Of a DNA stretch of 64,000 bases, positions 11,501 through 20,998 are shown one piece after another (the first letter of the stretch is position 1; each line of letters starts with the position of its first letter). The stretch is from Omphalotus guepiniiformis (Eukaryota > Basidiomycota > Agaricomycetes > Agaricales > Omphalotaceae), in assembly GCA_028554645.1 (NCBI GenBank), contig JAQOOI010000054.1:90878-154877 (forward strand), written 5' to 3'. The notes under the pieces were generated by a model. It was not told where the DNA came from. It made no database searches and saw only the letters and a program-made list of their open reading frames with translations. The position numbers and the translations under genes were made by a program.

Positions 11501-13139
11501 TGAGGAATCCCACTGGATTCACGTCCAGTATGTCCATTCTTTCTTGTGTTATACGCCCGGTTGGCGCAAATTCCGGTGGTTGCATCGGTAATGCTGACAA
11601 TGATAGCATAGGGTCTTCAGGTATATGTCTCTTGACTTTTGAGTTAGGTGGCATCCATGTTGATACCGGTTTTACCTTCTTTCCTACACGCTTGTAGGCT
11701 GTAAAGGTTGTTCCTGCCAATCGTTGGCAGTGAAGCTTATCGTAATCTTTCATTTCCGGGACACTAATTGGTAGTGTCTTATAGCCATCAGTTACTGCCA
11801 ATCGGTGACAGTTGAGATCATCGGGATCTCCAAATTCCTTGGCGCTAATCGGTAGCGCTTTATAGTCTACGTTCTTCATTATTTGGCCATTGTGAAAACA
11901 TTCAGTGTCTTCACGTTCCTGAGTGTTAATCGGTAACACTATATATTCATCGTCATCTTCAGGTTGAAATTCCATTGTGTCTCCATCAGAGAGAGATAAC
12001 TGGACGGTATCGTACCGTCTGTCCAGACGTAGGCTTCGATTAGCCTTTAATTCCTTCTTGTGTTGATACTTTGCGAATGCCATTTCCTTTTTCTTGTGTC
12101 GTACAAGAAAGCTACAATATTCCGGAATTATTCGTTTCGTACGAATACCAGTACCTCTAATACTGTCAGTCCACAAGTACTCTTGGAAAGAACTTGTATT
12201 CCAACTAAGTAAGAGATAATAAGAATTGATGACTATTTGTAGTAGGATTCTGAAAGGCTGGAAGGACTTGTAAATCCTAAGTACGTGAGTCCAGAGTGGG
12301 GATTGGTAAAACAAACTAAATACTAACACTGAACAAGGAAAAAAGTAACTAATACTGAAGGACTTCAACAGAATTGAGCAGGGGTTGACTTTGAAAACAT
12401 AAATAAAACAAAGAAGGAGATGGGAGCTTGAAAATATAACAAAGGCAATGAAAACTGAGAGGGGTGTGACAATAATACCAAATACAGAGTTCCATAGATA
12501 AAGCAAACAGGAAGTACCTAAGTAGCCAACAATTGGGCAAAAAGACGAAGAAGTGTAACCGCCGTATTCATCTGATGAGTCTGCGATTCGTTGACTTGCC
12601 TTCTGAACTCGCGAGCCTTCGTCATCCTTTGTTTCCGAGCATAGCGACGACGACGATTGCGCAAACGTTTTGGCAGTTACACGGAAAGTACAAGTTACGT
12701 CTGGGTTCTGAGGAAGTTGTGAAAGTCGTTCGGAAAGTGAATGGAGTGGGGTTGAATTTAACGAAACAGGAGTTGGGGTTGGAGCATAAGACGAGGGAAG
12801 GGGTAGATAAGGGCGAATCATGTTTGCAAAAAGTCTTGATCGCTCCTTGGACCGACGGGGATCGCGATGAGGATGATAGATATTTCGTGAGAGGTTGGTT
12901 GACTCCTGTGATACTGACTTCAATGAGCTTGGAATGAAGGGGGTGGCATGAGGATTCAAGGGTTTGGAATAAGAGGAGACCGAAGAAGGTGGCGAAGATT
13001 GTGAAGACGATGACGAAGAAGTAGTAGTAGCGGACATAGGAGGAGAATGTTGTTGAGCAGCTAGATGAGCCGCAATTTGTCGCGTAAGATTGAGAGCGGT
13101 TTGTAGCCGAGCTACGTCGTTGGGAATTGGTTGTGGCAT
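8580..13139 (-). CDS. Retrotransposon pol: reverse transcriptase, RNase H, integrase
   Basis: 1519 residues. The N-terminal 200 are Ser/Pro-rich. Residues about 200-345 are strongly hydrophobic. Residues about 395-485 hold three imperfect copies of a motif built on LPIS/LPIN. The RT follows: GKLRIVHDLQPLN, then VFDLFWGFD, and the catalytic box FIDDL near residue 741 (an F-I-D-D variant of YXDD). RNase H begins near residue 915 (ILSVDSSFMG). The integrase has an HHCC zinc site (HDKLGHRG...CHECQ), then the D-D-E core with D in YIDVMY, D in VTDNGSE and E in NGVVERGH (about 1218, 1276 and 1311). It ends with a GPY/F module (PRYFGPYEVI). No chromodomain was seen. It copies the element's RNA and inserts the cDNA. 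The frame is intact, so it is probably functional unless the hydrophobic segment is an intron. Confidence 0.95.
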   Translation of the reverse strand: MPQPIPNDVARLQTALNLTRQIAAHLAAQQHSPPMSATTTSSSSSSQSSPPSSVSSYSKPLNPHATPFIPSSLKSVSQESTNLSRNIYHPHRDPRRSKERSRLFANMIRPYLPLPSSYAPTPTPVSLNSTPLHSLSERLSQLPQNPDVTCTFRVTAKTFAQSSSSLCSETKDDEGSRVQKASQRIADSSDEYGGYTSSSFCPIVGYLGTSCLLYLWNSVFGIIVTPLSVFIAFVIFSSSHLLLCFIYVFKVNPCSILLKSFSISYFFPCSVLVFSLFYQSPLWTHVLRIYKSFQPFRILLQIVINSYYLLLSWNTSSFQEYLWTDSIRGTGIRTKRIIPEYCSFLVRHKKKEMAFAKYQHKKELKANRSLRLDRRYDTVQLSLSDGDTMEFQPEDDDEYIVLPINTQEREDTECFHNGQIMKNVDYKALPISAKEFGDPDDLNCHRLAVTDGYKTLPISVPEMKDYDKLHCQRLAGTTFTAYKRVGKKVKPVSTWMPPNSKVKRHIPEDPMLSLSALPMQPPEFAPTGRITQERMDILDVNPVGFLTNEEEKLIKHVLCVNNEALAFEDVERGTLKDSYFSPYVIPTISHKPWEYCNIPIPPGILTKVMDVLKLKIDAGVYEPSDSSYRSKWFCVLKKNGKLRIVHDLQPLNKVAIRDAGMLPIVDDFVEGFAGRQIYTVFDLFWGFDARKIDPVSREMTAFMTPLGLLQITSLPTGFTNSPSEFQKCMVFVLQEEVPNIANIFIDDLAIKGPKTQYLDSTGQPEFLSENPRIRRFVWEHIQDIHRIMHRVKMAGATFSGHKAQICKPDVLIVGQRCNALGRIPDTSKVDKIKNWLELRTPKEVRQFLGLCGTVRIWIKNYSMIIKPLTKLYHKNKDFVWGDEEEMAFQAIKDAITDAPAMRPIDYESDNPVILSVDSSFMGTGMILSQLNEKGQRIPAQYGSIPMSERESRYSQPKLELFGLYRALRHWRLYLVGVKKLIVEMDAKYVAGMLKEPDIQPNATINRWIQGILLFDFELVHIPAERFKGPDALSRRPVFAGEVVESDDDTWLDRIALWIRKPTAPWILNTQSEVPYTTPCLISREIKEEQLRNIKQFLTTLETPSFPSVQLKKRFLRQAQKYLLNGERLFRKVKTGLPLLVALNGRQRLNILLQAHDKLGHRGIRTVYDLIRKRFYWPHMYNDVMHHVKSCHECQIRSLKRMEKPPTVSVPTQIFQKVYIDVMYMPLAHGFNYIVAAKDDLTGITEARALRSINSRSLANFFWQEIYCRYGVPQQVVTDNGSEVKAAFEDLMARLLIPRVKISPYNKHANGVVERGHFILREALIKACKGKVNQWPRKLAEAVFADRVTINKSTGHSPYYLLHGTEPLLPFDLFEATFLVEGYKSGMSTEELLVKRIQQLIKHPNDIQKAADLLKTTRFRSKNEFEKHFRKRLVQTEYQPGTLVLVRNSRRDQEIGQKEKPRYFGPYEVIRKTQGEAYRLQELDGAEFDVPVATYRLLPYITRDHWFLRTGWLGQDEFSH

Positions 13140-13276
13140 TCGAATCCTGCGTCATGGTGGTTCGCGGGGAACGATAAAAATTTGTAATGATGAGCGCGGG
13201 GAACGATAAAAAAAACTAAAAACTCACAAATCACAAGAAATTATCAAGAGTACAGTGTGGGTTTGAGGCGCGATCG

Positions 13277-14395
13277 TTACAAGGCAGCAATAGAGTGAAC
13301 GTCAGGATTAATAACTGATAGCAAAGGTTGGTCCCGTGAGATGGAGGTGGCAGATTCTATGGCTCGAGATTTTGCCGTTTCCCATTCATGAGTAGCGTAA
13401 CCGTAACGTAGACCTTGCTCTCTACAAAGTGCAAGCCATTCTGCCGAAGTAGGAGGTCTGTCTCCTGGAGGATAAGGATAGCCATCAGGTTCCGGAGAGT
13501 ATCGAGAGTCGTCTTGAGTATATCCTCGAACGACGCGTGGCAATGAATTAACGGGGTGACGACCAATATAAGTGCCTTTAGTACGGATATATTCTTCGTA
13601 AGTGAAGGAGTTGGTGAGTGGAAGGGGTTCCAGCATTTCTGGCAACATTTCCCTGCGAACGATATAGCGCATACCCGCATCTTCATAATAATGTGCAAAA
13701 CTCATCAACTGAATTGCGCCCCATATCTCCTCTTCTTGATGCCTCTTGGCGATAACGCTAATGACCCACAACCATCGCGTCTCGTCAATACTCAAAAGTG
13801 GATGTCCCGGGCGAGTATTGACCCAAGTTTCGGTAGGTGTCTTCCATTCCCGCTGAAATTCCTCCACTAGCCCTCGTACAATGAAATATTCGGCCACGTA
13901 ATTCATCCCTTTCAATAACAACCTCTTCCAAGTCAACAGCAGCTGGAACTTATTCCACCAGTGTCCGGCGCGTTCATGATCCGCCTCTTCAAAGCAATTT
14001 TCGTAAGACCAAGCTTTTCGTTTGTCTCTCGTAAAGTTCTTGTTATGAGGAGGTGGGAATAACGACCGGTAAGCAGGTATGGTTGGAATGGTGACGGGTG
14101 CGTAAGGGTGCGCAGGAAATCCTTGAGCACGCATGGCGTCCATTGGCAGATTTAACACGCTTCGTCGGGCTGCTTCGCGACAAAATTGTCGTTGTTCGAA
14201 TGTATTCTGTAGTCGCTCCTTGTAGCGTATAGGGTACTTGGCGACACCTGAAGACCTTGGTACTCCTTCTTCAGGATGCTCCTTCCTCATGTCATGCGCA
14301 TGTTCCATCCCCAAAGCATGGGCTTCCTTAAAAGGTTGTGAGACCCGCAAACGATATAAAACCAGTGCTTCGGGGTTCTGCCGATCCGCTGTCAT
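13277..14395 (-). CDS. Retrotransposon extra ORF between gag-pro and pol
   Basis: This encodes 372 residues with an ATG start. It overlaps the end of gag-pro by 68 nt in the +1 frame, so it could be made by frameshifting or by internal initiation. I do not recognise the family. The sequence is rich in Arg, Glu, Tyr and Trp and looks globular (HERAGHWWNKFQLLLTWKRL, ETRWLWVISVIAKRH), with no zinc site, transmembrane segment or enzymatic motif that I can identify. It ends 137 nt before the pol ATG and is in a different frame from pol. An intact frame of this length inside a low-divergence element suggests a maintained function, possibly structural. Confidence 0.7.
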   Translation of the reverse strand: MTADRQNPEALVLYRLRVSQPFKEAHALGMEHAHDMRKEHPEEGVPRSSGVAKYPIRYKERLQNTFEQRQFCREAARRSVLNLPMDAMRAQGFPAHPYAPVTIPTIPAYRSLFPPPHNKNFTRDKRKAWSYENCFEEADHERAGHWWNKFQLLLTWKRLLLKGMNYVAEYFIVRGLVEEFQREWKTPTETWVNTRPGHPLLSIDETRWLWVISVIAKRHQEEEIWGAIQLMSFAHYYEDAGMRYIVRREMLPEMLEPLPLTNSFTYEEYIRTKGTYIGRHPVNSLPRVVRGYTQDDSRYSPEPDGYPYPPGDRPPTSAEWLALCREQGLRYGYATHEWETAKSRAIESATSISRDQPLLSVINPDVHSIAAL

Positions 14396-17300
14396 AACGC
14401 TGATCCTCAGGTAGCAATGGGAGTTCGGTTGGAATTATCAAGTTGCGGGACTCAGGCAGAAAGGGCTTGATAGGATTGTCGGTATAAACCACAGCTGCCA
14501 AGGGGTAATCCTCGCTAGTCTCTTCTCGATCGCAAGAATATTCTTCATCTTCCGAATCCACACTTCCTTCTTCGACCCTTGTACTGCTTGCCTCTTCCTC
14601 CATTTCCTGATCTTTGTCAAGTTCGTCCTCCTCGTTGTCTGTACTGCCTTCCGCATCCATTTCGTCATCGTCGTCGCTGTCTACGTTGATCACTTCTCTC
14701 ACCCTCACCTCACTATTCTCTTGGCGAGGGTCTACGTGAGTTCGCAACGTCTGTCGCTTTCCTCTTGCATATTCTGTAAGTTCTATATGTCCTCCTTCAT
14801 CCTCGGCTGTCTCGTTAACCGCAGAATCCATGTTTGGCGCCATTGCAACCGTTTCCGCCTCAACAGAGTCTTGGTTGTTTTCTAGGATGTCGTTGGAAGG
14901 TGCAGGCGTGGTAGAATGATAGCGAAGATACCCCGGACTACTTGCGGCATATGGCGATGGTGTTCGTGGGGTAGGAGAGTGCGGTACGTAGATAGGACTT
15001 CGTCGAGGCATCTGGATGTCTGAAAGTGTGTCGCTAGATGACGATGGTGATGCTGGGGAATAGGAGGGACTCTGTGGGGTTTCAGGTACGATTTCGGTAT
15101 CCTCGACGTGTTGCGTCGCGTCTCTTTCTTCGACCATTCCTACAGCAAAAACTTCTTGTTCCTTGTGTCCTTCTGCCTTTCTCATCTCCTCTCGTAAGAG
15201 CATGATCTGGTCCACCGCAATATTAGCAAATGCAGGAAGATATACGCAAGTTTTAAGTACCTCGTCAGCGCCCTCGTTCATACGATTTATCAGGTGCCCA
15301 TATTTCATTCGCGCACCATGCTCATTGATAGCAGGTAGCGCAAGTTCTTCAAAACGCTGTTGATCTTCGCTGTCTGGATAGAACTTGATTCTCGCATGAC
15401 CCGTCATCATGGTAATAGGAGCCGGTTCATTCGTCAGAGCGCTATGATTAAGACGTCCTGCCATTCCATCAAGCATGATAAATTCGAAAGTCGGGCGTCC
15501 AGCCTCGTCTATACGGGTCGGTGACGAACGGGATTGCGCCCCCACAAAAACTACAGGGTTGACTGGGATGCTGCCAGCCTCGGTGGAACGAATCTCCTCG
15601 CAAAGTCGTGTAAGGGCCTCGCGGTAGGGAAGGTTCCAAAATTGGGGATCGCGACGAGCTATGCCTTGCTCGTGGTCGCGAAGGGGTTGATTCTCGACTG
15701 GGATAATCGTAATGGAAGGAAGCAGTGGGTGGGGTGGAATGGGAGTTTCGTGGTCTAGCGGCGGAGGATCCATAGTAGTAGATGTTGAACGTGAGCGCCA
15801 GGGTGAAGAGAGACATGTTGAGTGAATGAAAAGAACTTGGTGTGGAGGTGGTGTCGTTTCCTGCTTCGCATTCGACGCGTCTTTTATTTCATTCAAAGTT
15901 CCATCTGTCCATTCCTTCACCTTCCAATATATCCCAATTGTAAGGAGCACGTAAATCTTGACCCATAAATGAATTAAGTCCAGAATCTCGAAGGCCAGCT
16001 GAGTCGTTACCTTAGTTATGTTTCTTTCCTCCTGTTCTCGTCCTACTTCCTCTCCATTTCCTCCTGGATCGTCCTGCCTTACTTCTGTCTCGTAATTCGT
16101 GATATTGTTCGTCCATCCATAGCGGAAATCCGGCTCGTACACGTAGTCTTCGAAAGGTGTAATCCCAGATCCTACATCACCACTTCTTTGTGCCCCAATA
16201 GGGTGAGAGAGAGTAGAGGTAGAGGTGTTGGTTTCTGAACGCGTGTCTTCGTTGATTTCCCGGTCCGTTTCGGGTTGCTGAGCGGAGTTTAACATTTCAG
16301 AGTCCGACATATCGCTCGTTGAACTGGTTTCTAAGCGCCTTCTTTTGACTGCGAATGACCTTGTAATGGGTTGTGAAGAGGATGGCCAAGACGAAATTCT
16401 GGCTGCGGTTACAAACAACTCGTACAGCGGTTTCCAGCTTTTTAAATCCTTGAATACCAAATATGTTCCTTTCGGTCTTTCGTCAATGGAAACTCGATTC
16501 TGTGTTTGCCACGGTCGTCCCAATAACATATCGAAGGGTACCTGGTCTCCTACAAAGAAATCCGCCCGTGTTTCAGCTCCTCCACAGTGCAGCTTTACGT
16601 TTTGGACTACGCCTACCAACTTCCCTTCTCCTCCGTTCGCGTCGCTCATGGTCGAGGTCTGGGTCGTATCAATTGGTAGACCTATTATTTCTTCGCATAC
16701 CCGTTTACTGACCACATTTAATTCTGATCCTGTGTCAATTATAGCGCGCACTTCGTGGCCTCGATATTCCAATGTAATTTCTATGAGTGGACCGTTTCCA
16801 GCTGCCGTAGTTTTGCTTCCCAAAAACGACTGTCCCATCCGCTGTATAGCACGAATTGTTGCGTCATGTTCGTCGATCCTTAAAACCTTGGGATTCTTTA
16901 GTTTCATCATTTCGGCGAGTGACGTTGATAACTCTTTGGAGGATCCTAGGATTTCTTTCATGGGTAAGGTCACATTTGTCTCCAAAATCTTTTGGAGTAC
17001 TTCTGACGAGTTGACGTTTTGGGTTAGGTCTGAAACTCGTTTCATATGTTCCTTTGGCTTCTTCTCCATTTCAGATCGGCTTTCGTGGGCTGAATTTGGG
17101 GAAATTGAGTGAGAAGAAATGGCTCCCAACTTGGTAAGTCCATCGTTATTCTGTTGCCGAACCTGTTTGAGCTTACGAATGGGTCGCGCATCGTAAGGTA
17201 CTGGCTCTCGCGGCACAATAACTTCATCAACTTCCATTCTACGCTTTGCGCCGCCCTCCTTTTGGTCAATTTGTCTCTCGCGAAGTACCTCTTGTTCGTC

Positions 17301-19385
17301 TTTTCTCGATGCTTGGTCAGGAACTGGTGGATTTCCCAGACCCGAATGAGACCTTTGATCATTTGGTTTATCCATCGGAATCTTCTGCTGCGCTCGGGCT
17401 TTAATTTTCGCATTCCATGGTTCTCGTGTACCGTCGGCTCGCAACGGCGGCTTGGTTACGCGTCGATTGCGTGTTACTTCTCTGGGTGCCGCCTGAATCT
17501 TTTCCCTCCATTCTCGCCCTTTTCCCTTCGTTCTTTCGGCCTCATACACTCGAGATTGGATAGCAGTCGCAACACGTTGAACCAAATCTTCATCCATTAC
17601 TTCATCTTCGTCGTCCCCTTCATATTCCTCTTCTTCCTCTGTCATATCCGTCAACATGTCTCCTTCATCACTCCATTCTTCCTCGTCGTCATCGCTGTCG
17701 TTTTCCAATATGTCATCTTCGTTGTTTGCTACTTGCGTGCTTTCTTGTGGAGCGGTTGCGTAGAACGTGCGAGTGGGATCATGAAGAGTGACATACAAGG
17801 TTTTCGCAGGCAGTGCTGCTCGTTCAGCCAAGAGTCGGTCTAGGGCAGGAATAATAGGTTCTCCTTGTTGTCGTGGGATTCGCAATCCATCTGTTGTAAC
17901 GTACCGACCATTATCGAATACAATGTCTCTCTTTTGAATGCGCTGTACAATTACTGAGCATTCATTCAGCCTATGACCAGGGAGCCCACAACCATAACAG
18001 GTAATTCCTCCTTCCGGTGGTGCATTTCGAGCTTCGTATGTTCGAGATAGACCTGGATTAGAATATTTATTCCTAGGGTTCAGTGTGTTAATCCTTCCAT
18101 CTCCACTGTTTACGGCCGGTTGTCGTACGCATAACTTCGCCTGTCCTGACTGGTCCATAGTCATGGCTTTGTAGTATAAAACCGGATACGTTGGGTCATT
18201 GATGTTCATGCTGTTAAGTTGGCGAATAATTTCTGAAACCTCATCTGCATGTCCTTGCGGTCTAGAGGTATGCATTCTTTCTTCCTTCTTTAATTCGTCA
18301 TCCTCGTCTATCTGTTCACGAGCCTTTCTTCGAGCTTCGCGCTCCTTCTTGATCTTCTTCTTATCCTTCTTAATTCTCCTTCGCTTTTTATGTTTCTCAT
18401 TTTCTGAATCATCATCTGAATCATCTGAATCAGAGGAGTCATCCGTACTTTCTTCATCCATATGCACACCGTACGCAGGTGCATCTAGCATCATAGATGT
18501 AAACTTATCTCTCTGGAAATAAGCTTCTGCTACTTGGCAGACCTGTTCCAGGGAATATGGGGTACGAGTATCATGAGCTGGGTACCTTTGAGCTAATTTG
18601 TCTTCCAAAACACTTTGAAGAGTAGGGGGTATTCCCGCCCAGAAATATGAGGCATATTCAAAGTCAGAGAGTTTGTGAGTGGCATGTAGATCTCCAGCTC
18701 TACTCTGATATCCTCTATCATACTTCAACCATCTAGAAAGGCTATCAATGATGGTCTTCCTGGATTTCCTAGCATATGCCTGCACATCACTAGGTCTGTA
18801 CTTCAGCCTAGCCCTTTCTGCATCATATGATTTCAAGAGGTGAGCTTTGAGAGTGGCCCATACTCCTGTGTGGTATTGCCGGGTGGATCGTATAAATGTT
18901 TTCACTGAGGAGGAACAATAGTCCAAAATTCCATCGCATTTAATTCGATCATTAATGACATTGTATTTGGCCAATAGCTTCTCATAATGATTGATGAAAT
19001 CCTCAATTTCAGTGTACTTTCCCGTGAAGGTGAGGGGTGCTTCACGAGCTCCTCTTGCAGGTAATTCTGCAGAGGTTCCACTGGCCTTGTTTGGGGTAGG
19101 GGTGGTGGCAATGTGAAGTTCTGCTGCTGCAGTTCCAAATGTAGATTCAGGAATGTTTGTTTGAGTCATGGTATGAGAAATATTTCTGGATTCTTCAGAA
19201 GATGATAAGTCAGTTAAAGGTTCAAACTGAACTTCTGAAGGACTTGGGGTTGATACTTCTGAAATGGCTAGGGATTCAGTAGACCGGTGATCAAAGTAAC
19301 TTTGATAGGAGTTGGGTTCAATGGCCTCAGGAGTAAGCTGAGGTTCTGGTTCTCGATATGTAGTGAAATCCGGAGTGATGGTCAT
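14328..19385 (-). CDS. Retrotransposon gag-protease polyprotein
   Basis: 1685 residues, starting 62 nt inside the 5' LTR boundary. After an acidic Ser/Thr-rich leader, residues about 120-330 form a retrotransposon Gag capsid-like helical region (FTGKYTEIEDFINHYEKLL, LKAHLLKSYDAERARLKYRP). A Lys/Asp-rich segment follows. Then comes a CCHC zinc knuckle, CYGCGLPGHRLNEC, near residue 461, for RNA packaging. An aspartic protease domain with active site IDTGSELNVV lies near residue 880. The last ~650 residues are unusual: a short hydrophobic segment (LIHLWVKIYVLLTIGIYWKV), a globular portion around PVVFVGAQSRS and KTCVYLPAFANIAVDQIM, and an acidic tail. RT is not in this frame, so pol must be expressed separately. 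Confidence 0.9.
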   Translation of the reverse strand: MTITPDFTTYREPEPQLTPEAIEPNSYQSYFDHRSTESLAISEVSTPSPSEVQFEPLTDLSSSEESRNISHTMTQTNIPESTFGTAAAELHIATTPTPNKASGTSAELPARGAREAPLTFTGKYTEIEDFINHYEKLLAKYNVINDRIKCDGILDYCSSSVKTFIRSTRQYHTGVWATLKAHLLKSYDAERARLKYRPSDVQAYARKSRKTIIDSLSRWLKYDRGYQSRAGDLHATHKLSDFEYASYFWAGIPPTLQSVLEDKLAQRYPAHDTRTPYSLEQVCQVAEAYFQRDKFTSMMLDAPAYGVHMDEESTDDSSDSDDSDDDSENEKHKKRRRIKKDKKKIKKEREARRKAREQIDEDDELKKEERMHTSRPQGHADEVSEIIRQLNSMNINDPTYPVLYYKAMTMDQSGQAKLCVRQPAVNSGDGRINTLNPRNKYSNPGLSRTYEARNAPPEGGITCYGCGLPGHRLNECSVIVQRIQKRDIVFDNGRYVTTDGLRIPRQQGEPIIPALDRLLAERAALPAKTLYVTLHDPTRTFYATAPQESTQVANNEDDILENDSDDDEEEWSDEGDMLTDMTEEEEEYEGDDEDEVMDEDLVQRVATAIQSRVYEAERTKGKGREWREKIQAAPREVTRNRRVTKPPLRADGTREPWNAKIKARAQQKIPMDKPNDQRSHSGLGNPPVPDQASRKDEQEVLRERQIDQKEGGAKRRMEVDEVIVPREPVPYDARPIRKLKQVRQQNNDGLTKLGAISSHSISPNSAHESRSEMEKKPKEHMKRVSDLTQNVNSSEVLQKILETNVTLPMKEILGSSKELSTSLAEMMKLKNPKVLRIDEHDATIRAIQRMGQSFLGSKTTAAGNGPLIEITLEYRGHEVRAIIDTGSELNVVSKRVCEEIIGLPIDTTQTSTMSDANGGEGKLVGVVQNVKLHCGGAETRADFFVGDQVPFDMLLGRPWQTQNRVSIDERPKGTYLVFKDLKSWKPLYELFVTAARISSWPSSSQPITRSFAVKRRRLETSSTSDMSDSEMLNSAQQPETDREINEDTRSETNTSTSTLSHPIGAQRSGDVGSGITPFEDYVYEPDFRYGWTNNITNYETEVRQDDPGGNGEEVGREQEERNITKVTTQLAFEILDLIHLWVKIYVLLTIGIYWKVKEWTDGTLNEIKDASNAKQETTPPPHQVLFIHSTCLSSPWRSRSTSTTMDPPPLDHETPIPPHPLLPSITIIPVENQPLRDHEQGIARRDPQFWNLPYREALTRLCEEIRSTEAGSIPVNPVVFVGAQSRSSPTRIDEAGRPTFEFIMLDGMAGRLNHSALTNEPAPITMMTGHARIKFYPDSEDQQRFEELALPAINEHGARMKYGHLINRMNEGADEVLKTCVYLPAFANIAVDQIMLLREEMRKAEGHKEQEVFAVGMVEERDATQHVEDTEIVPETPQSPSYSPASPSSSSDTLSDIQMPRRSPIYVPHSPTPRTPSPYAASSPGYLRYHSTTPAPSNDILENNQDSVEAETVAMAPNMDSAVNETAEDEGGHIELTEYARGKRQTLRTHVDPRQENSEVRVREVINVDSDDDDEMDAEGSTDNEEDELDKDQEMEEEASSTRVEEGSVDSEDEEYSCDREETSEDYPLAAVVYTDNPIKPFLPESRNLIIPTELPLLPEDQRYDSGSAEPRSTGFISFAGLTTF

Positions 19386-19426
19386 AAACAGAGGAATAAT
19401 AAAGAGCTAAACCCTTATTTTCCCCC

Positions 19427-19440
19427 TGCGGTGGTCACCA
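19427..19440 (-). promoter_or_regulatory. Putative tRNA primer-binding site
   Basis: Six bases inside the 5' LTR on the element's sense strand, the sequence reads TGGTGACCACCGCA. It begins TGG, as expected for pairing with a tRNA 3' CCA end. The primer tRNA was not identified. Confidence 0.75.
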
Positions 19441-19446
19441 ATAAGA

Positions 19447-19993
19447 TGTCAGGTATTTAGAATTTTATCTAAATATCTCTGAGTGTCGCGGGAACGTATC
19501 TTTAGTTGCCTGCACCCAGTTGTTCGTGAATAAGGGTTTAAGAGAGCGAAAAGATAAGATAAGGTGGATTGGTCTGATATCGGACCAGCCAATCACGGAT
19601 CAAAGTTTACTGGCAGCACTTCCGTGTACTGTGAGCAATGACAATGAGTTACTCGGGACTCCTTGACGAATGTTCAGACAAAGCGGTCTAAACTCCTGTA
19701 GACTGTACTTTTCTGGACTAGTGTCTGGTGATTATTATGGGGGGGATTCTTCTTTATCTACATAAAAAAAACTAACTTTTATATGTCCTTTTCTTCCTAA
19801 ATTAGAATTCTTCTTGAATATTCTACAATCTTCTACTCTCTTCTCCAAAGTTCTGCTGTATTTCCCTAACTTTCCAGAGCATTCCACTCCTTTCCATTTA
19901 CTACTAAAAGTTCTTTACTCCTAAATTAGCAAGCCTCCAAGGTTGATCACCAATCATATGCCATTTGATGGGAAACTTATGACCTTCCTGACA
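19447..19993 (-). repeat. 5' long terminal repeat
   Basis: Same length and ends as the 7050-7596 copy, with one visible difference (G at 19566). It should carry the element's promoter in minus orientation; no TATA box was assigned. Confidence 0.95.
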
Positions 19994-19997
19994 TGAC

Positions 19998-20998
19998 GAA
20001 GACAAAGCTGTAGGGAGGGCGGTCTACAGCAGATGCTACTTATGTAGGAGGGTGGAAAAAGGATGTCCAATCGCTTTCGTTCAGCTTCACGTCGTTCTTC
20101 GGTGGCGCCCAGATGACCCAAAATAAATTACAAGTACAACGCTGCGTGTCTAATTATGTACTTACCAGAATGGGTATGGTGGATCAATGAGACAGTGAGT
20201 CTCGGCCCAATTGAGCTGGGGCTCCTTGGTGTAAGTGTAGGAACAGTGAATGCCAGACAACACTTTACAGACCAACACTTGAGGGAATGAGCTAACGTCG
20301 TTTATCGAGGGTCCGAAGCTCGACAATGGACAGTAGACGGCGGAACAGAGGAGGCCACCCGAGGTGAAGATGGTGATGGTGGTAATTCTTACTGTTGCTG
20401 TTTTCTTTTGTCAATACATACAGTAAAGAGACTGGTATTAATCTATGATCCCTTCCCTCAGCCCTGGGGTTAGGTGAGGTCATGTAGTCATGTAGTACAT
20501 TATCGGAAACAAGGATACCTATAAGTAGCGGAATTGACTTGCGGCTTAACACGCAAAAATACGTTTGGATGCTATAAAATTCAATGCAATGAGTAGATAC
20601 CAGTAGATACCCTGAGGATTGAGACCGCGTAGCAGTACATAGGCGCGGCCTCTGATCTCGAGGAGTATATGTCGACACGGCCCGGAACGCTATCTGTTTT
20701 GTTTAGTATTGTAAGAAGTAAACCTTCCTTCCTTCCCTTCCATGATATCCCTGTGACTCCAGATGTGTTCCCAAATCATAATCTGATGCGCGTGGATGGG
20801 CGAACCAAAATTAACTGTGTCGACCTAAAGTATACTCGGTAATGCGGTTCTGCTACATCTGCACATGACACCTTGCTGTACGGACTGGACTGAGTGCGAT
20901 TCCATCGTACTGACAGGCGCCTAAAGACCCAAAAACCGCAGTTACACTTCTCATCTGCTCAAAGCGGGAGTTTCCATGACTTGATTGTGGATTCATAT
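19998..20998. other. Intergenic region with a possible minus-strand exon
   Basis: No gene could be closed. On the minus strand a stretch from about 20390 to 20166 is open without a Met. It ends at a good donor (GTAAGTAC) after the reading ...HCLIDPPYPFW, but no fitting acceptor or neighbouring exon was found. It may be a remnant of a gene broken by the retrotransposon. Confidence 0.25.

Larger units (their letters stand above)
7046..19997 (-). mobile_element. Complete Ty3/gypsy LTR retrotransposon
   Basis: The element is bounded by 547-bp LTRs at 7050-7596 and 19447-19993 and flanked by a 4-bp target duplication TGAC (7046-7049 and 19994-19997). It is transcribed on the minus strand, so the 5' LTR is the right-hand one. 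Gene order is gag-protease, extra ORF, RT-RNase H-integrase, extra ORF. Protease before RT and integrase after RNase H are the Ty3/Metaviridae order. By eye the LTRs differ at one base (C at 7169, G at 19566), so the insertion is recent. At 12.9 kb it is long for a fungal Ty3 element, because of the two extra ORFs and the long gag and pol N-terminal regions. No convincing polypurine tract was found next to the 3' LTR. Confidence 0.95.

Noticed and set aside
12622..13155. Minus-strand ORF of 177 codons overlapping the pol start
   Set aside because: Different frame from pol, Ser/Thr-rich, with no features; treated as a shadow of the pol N-terminus.
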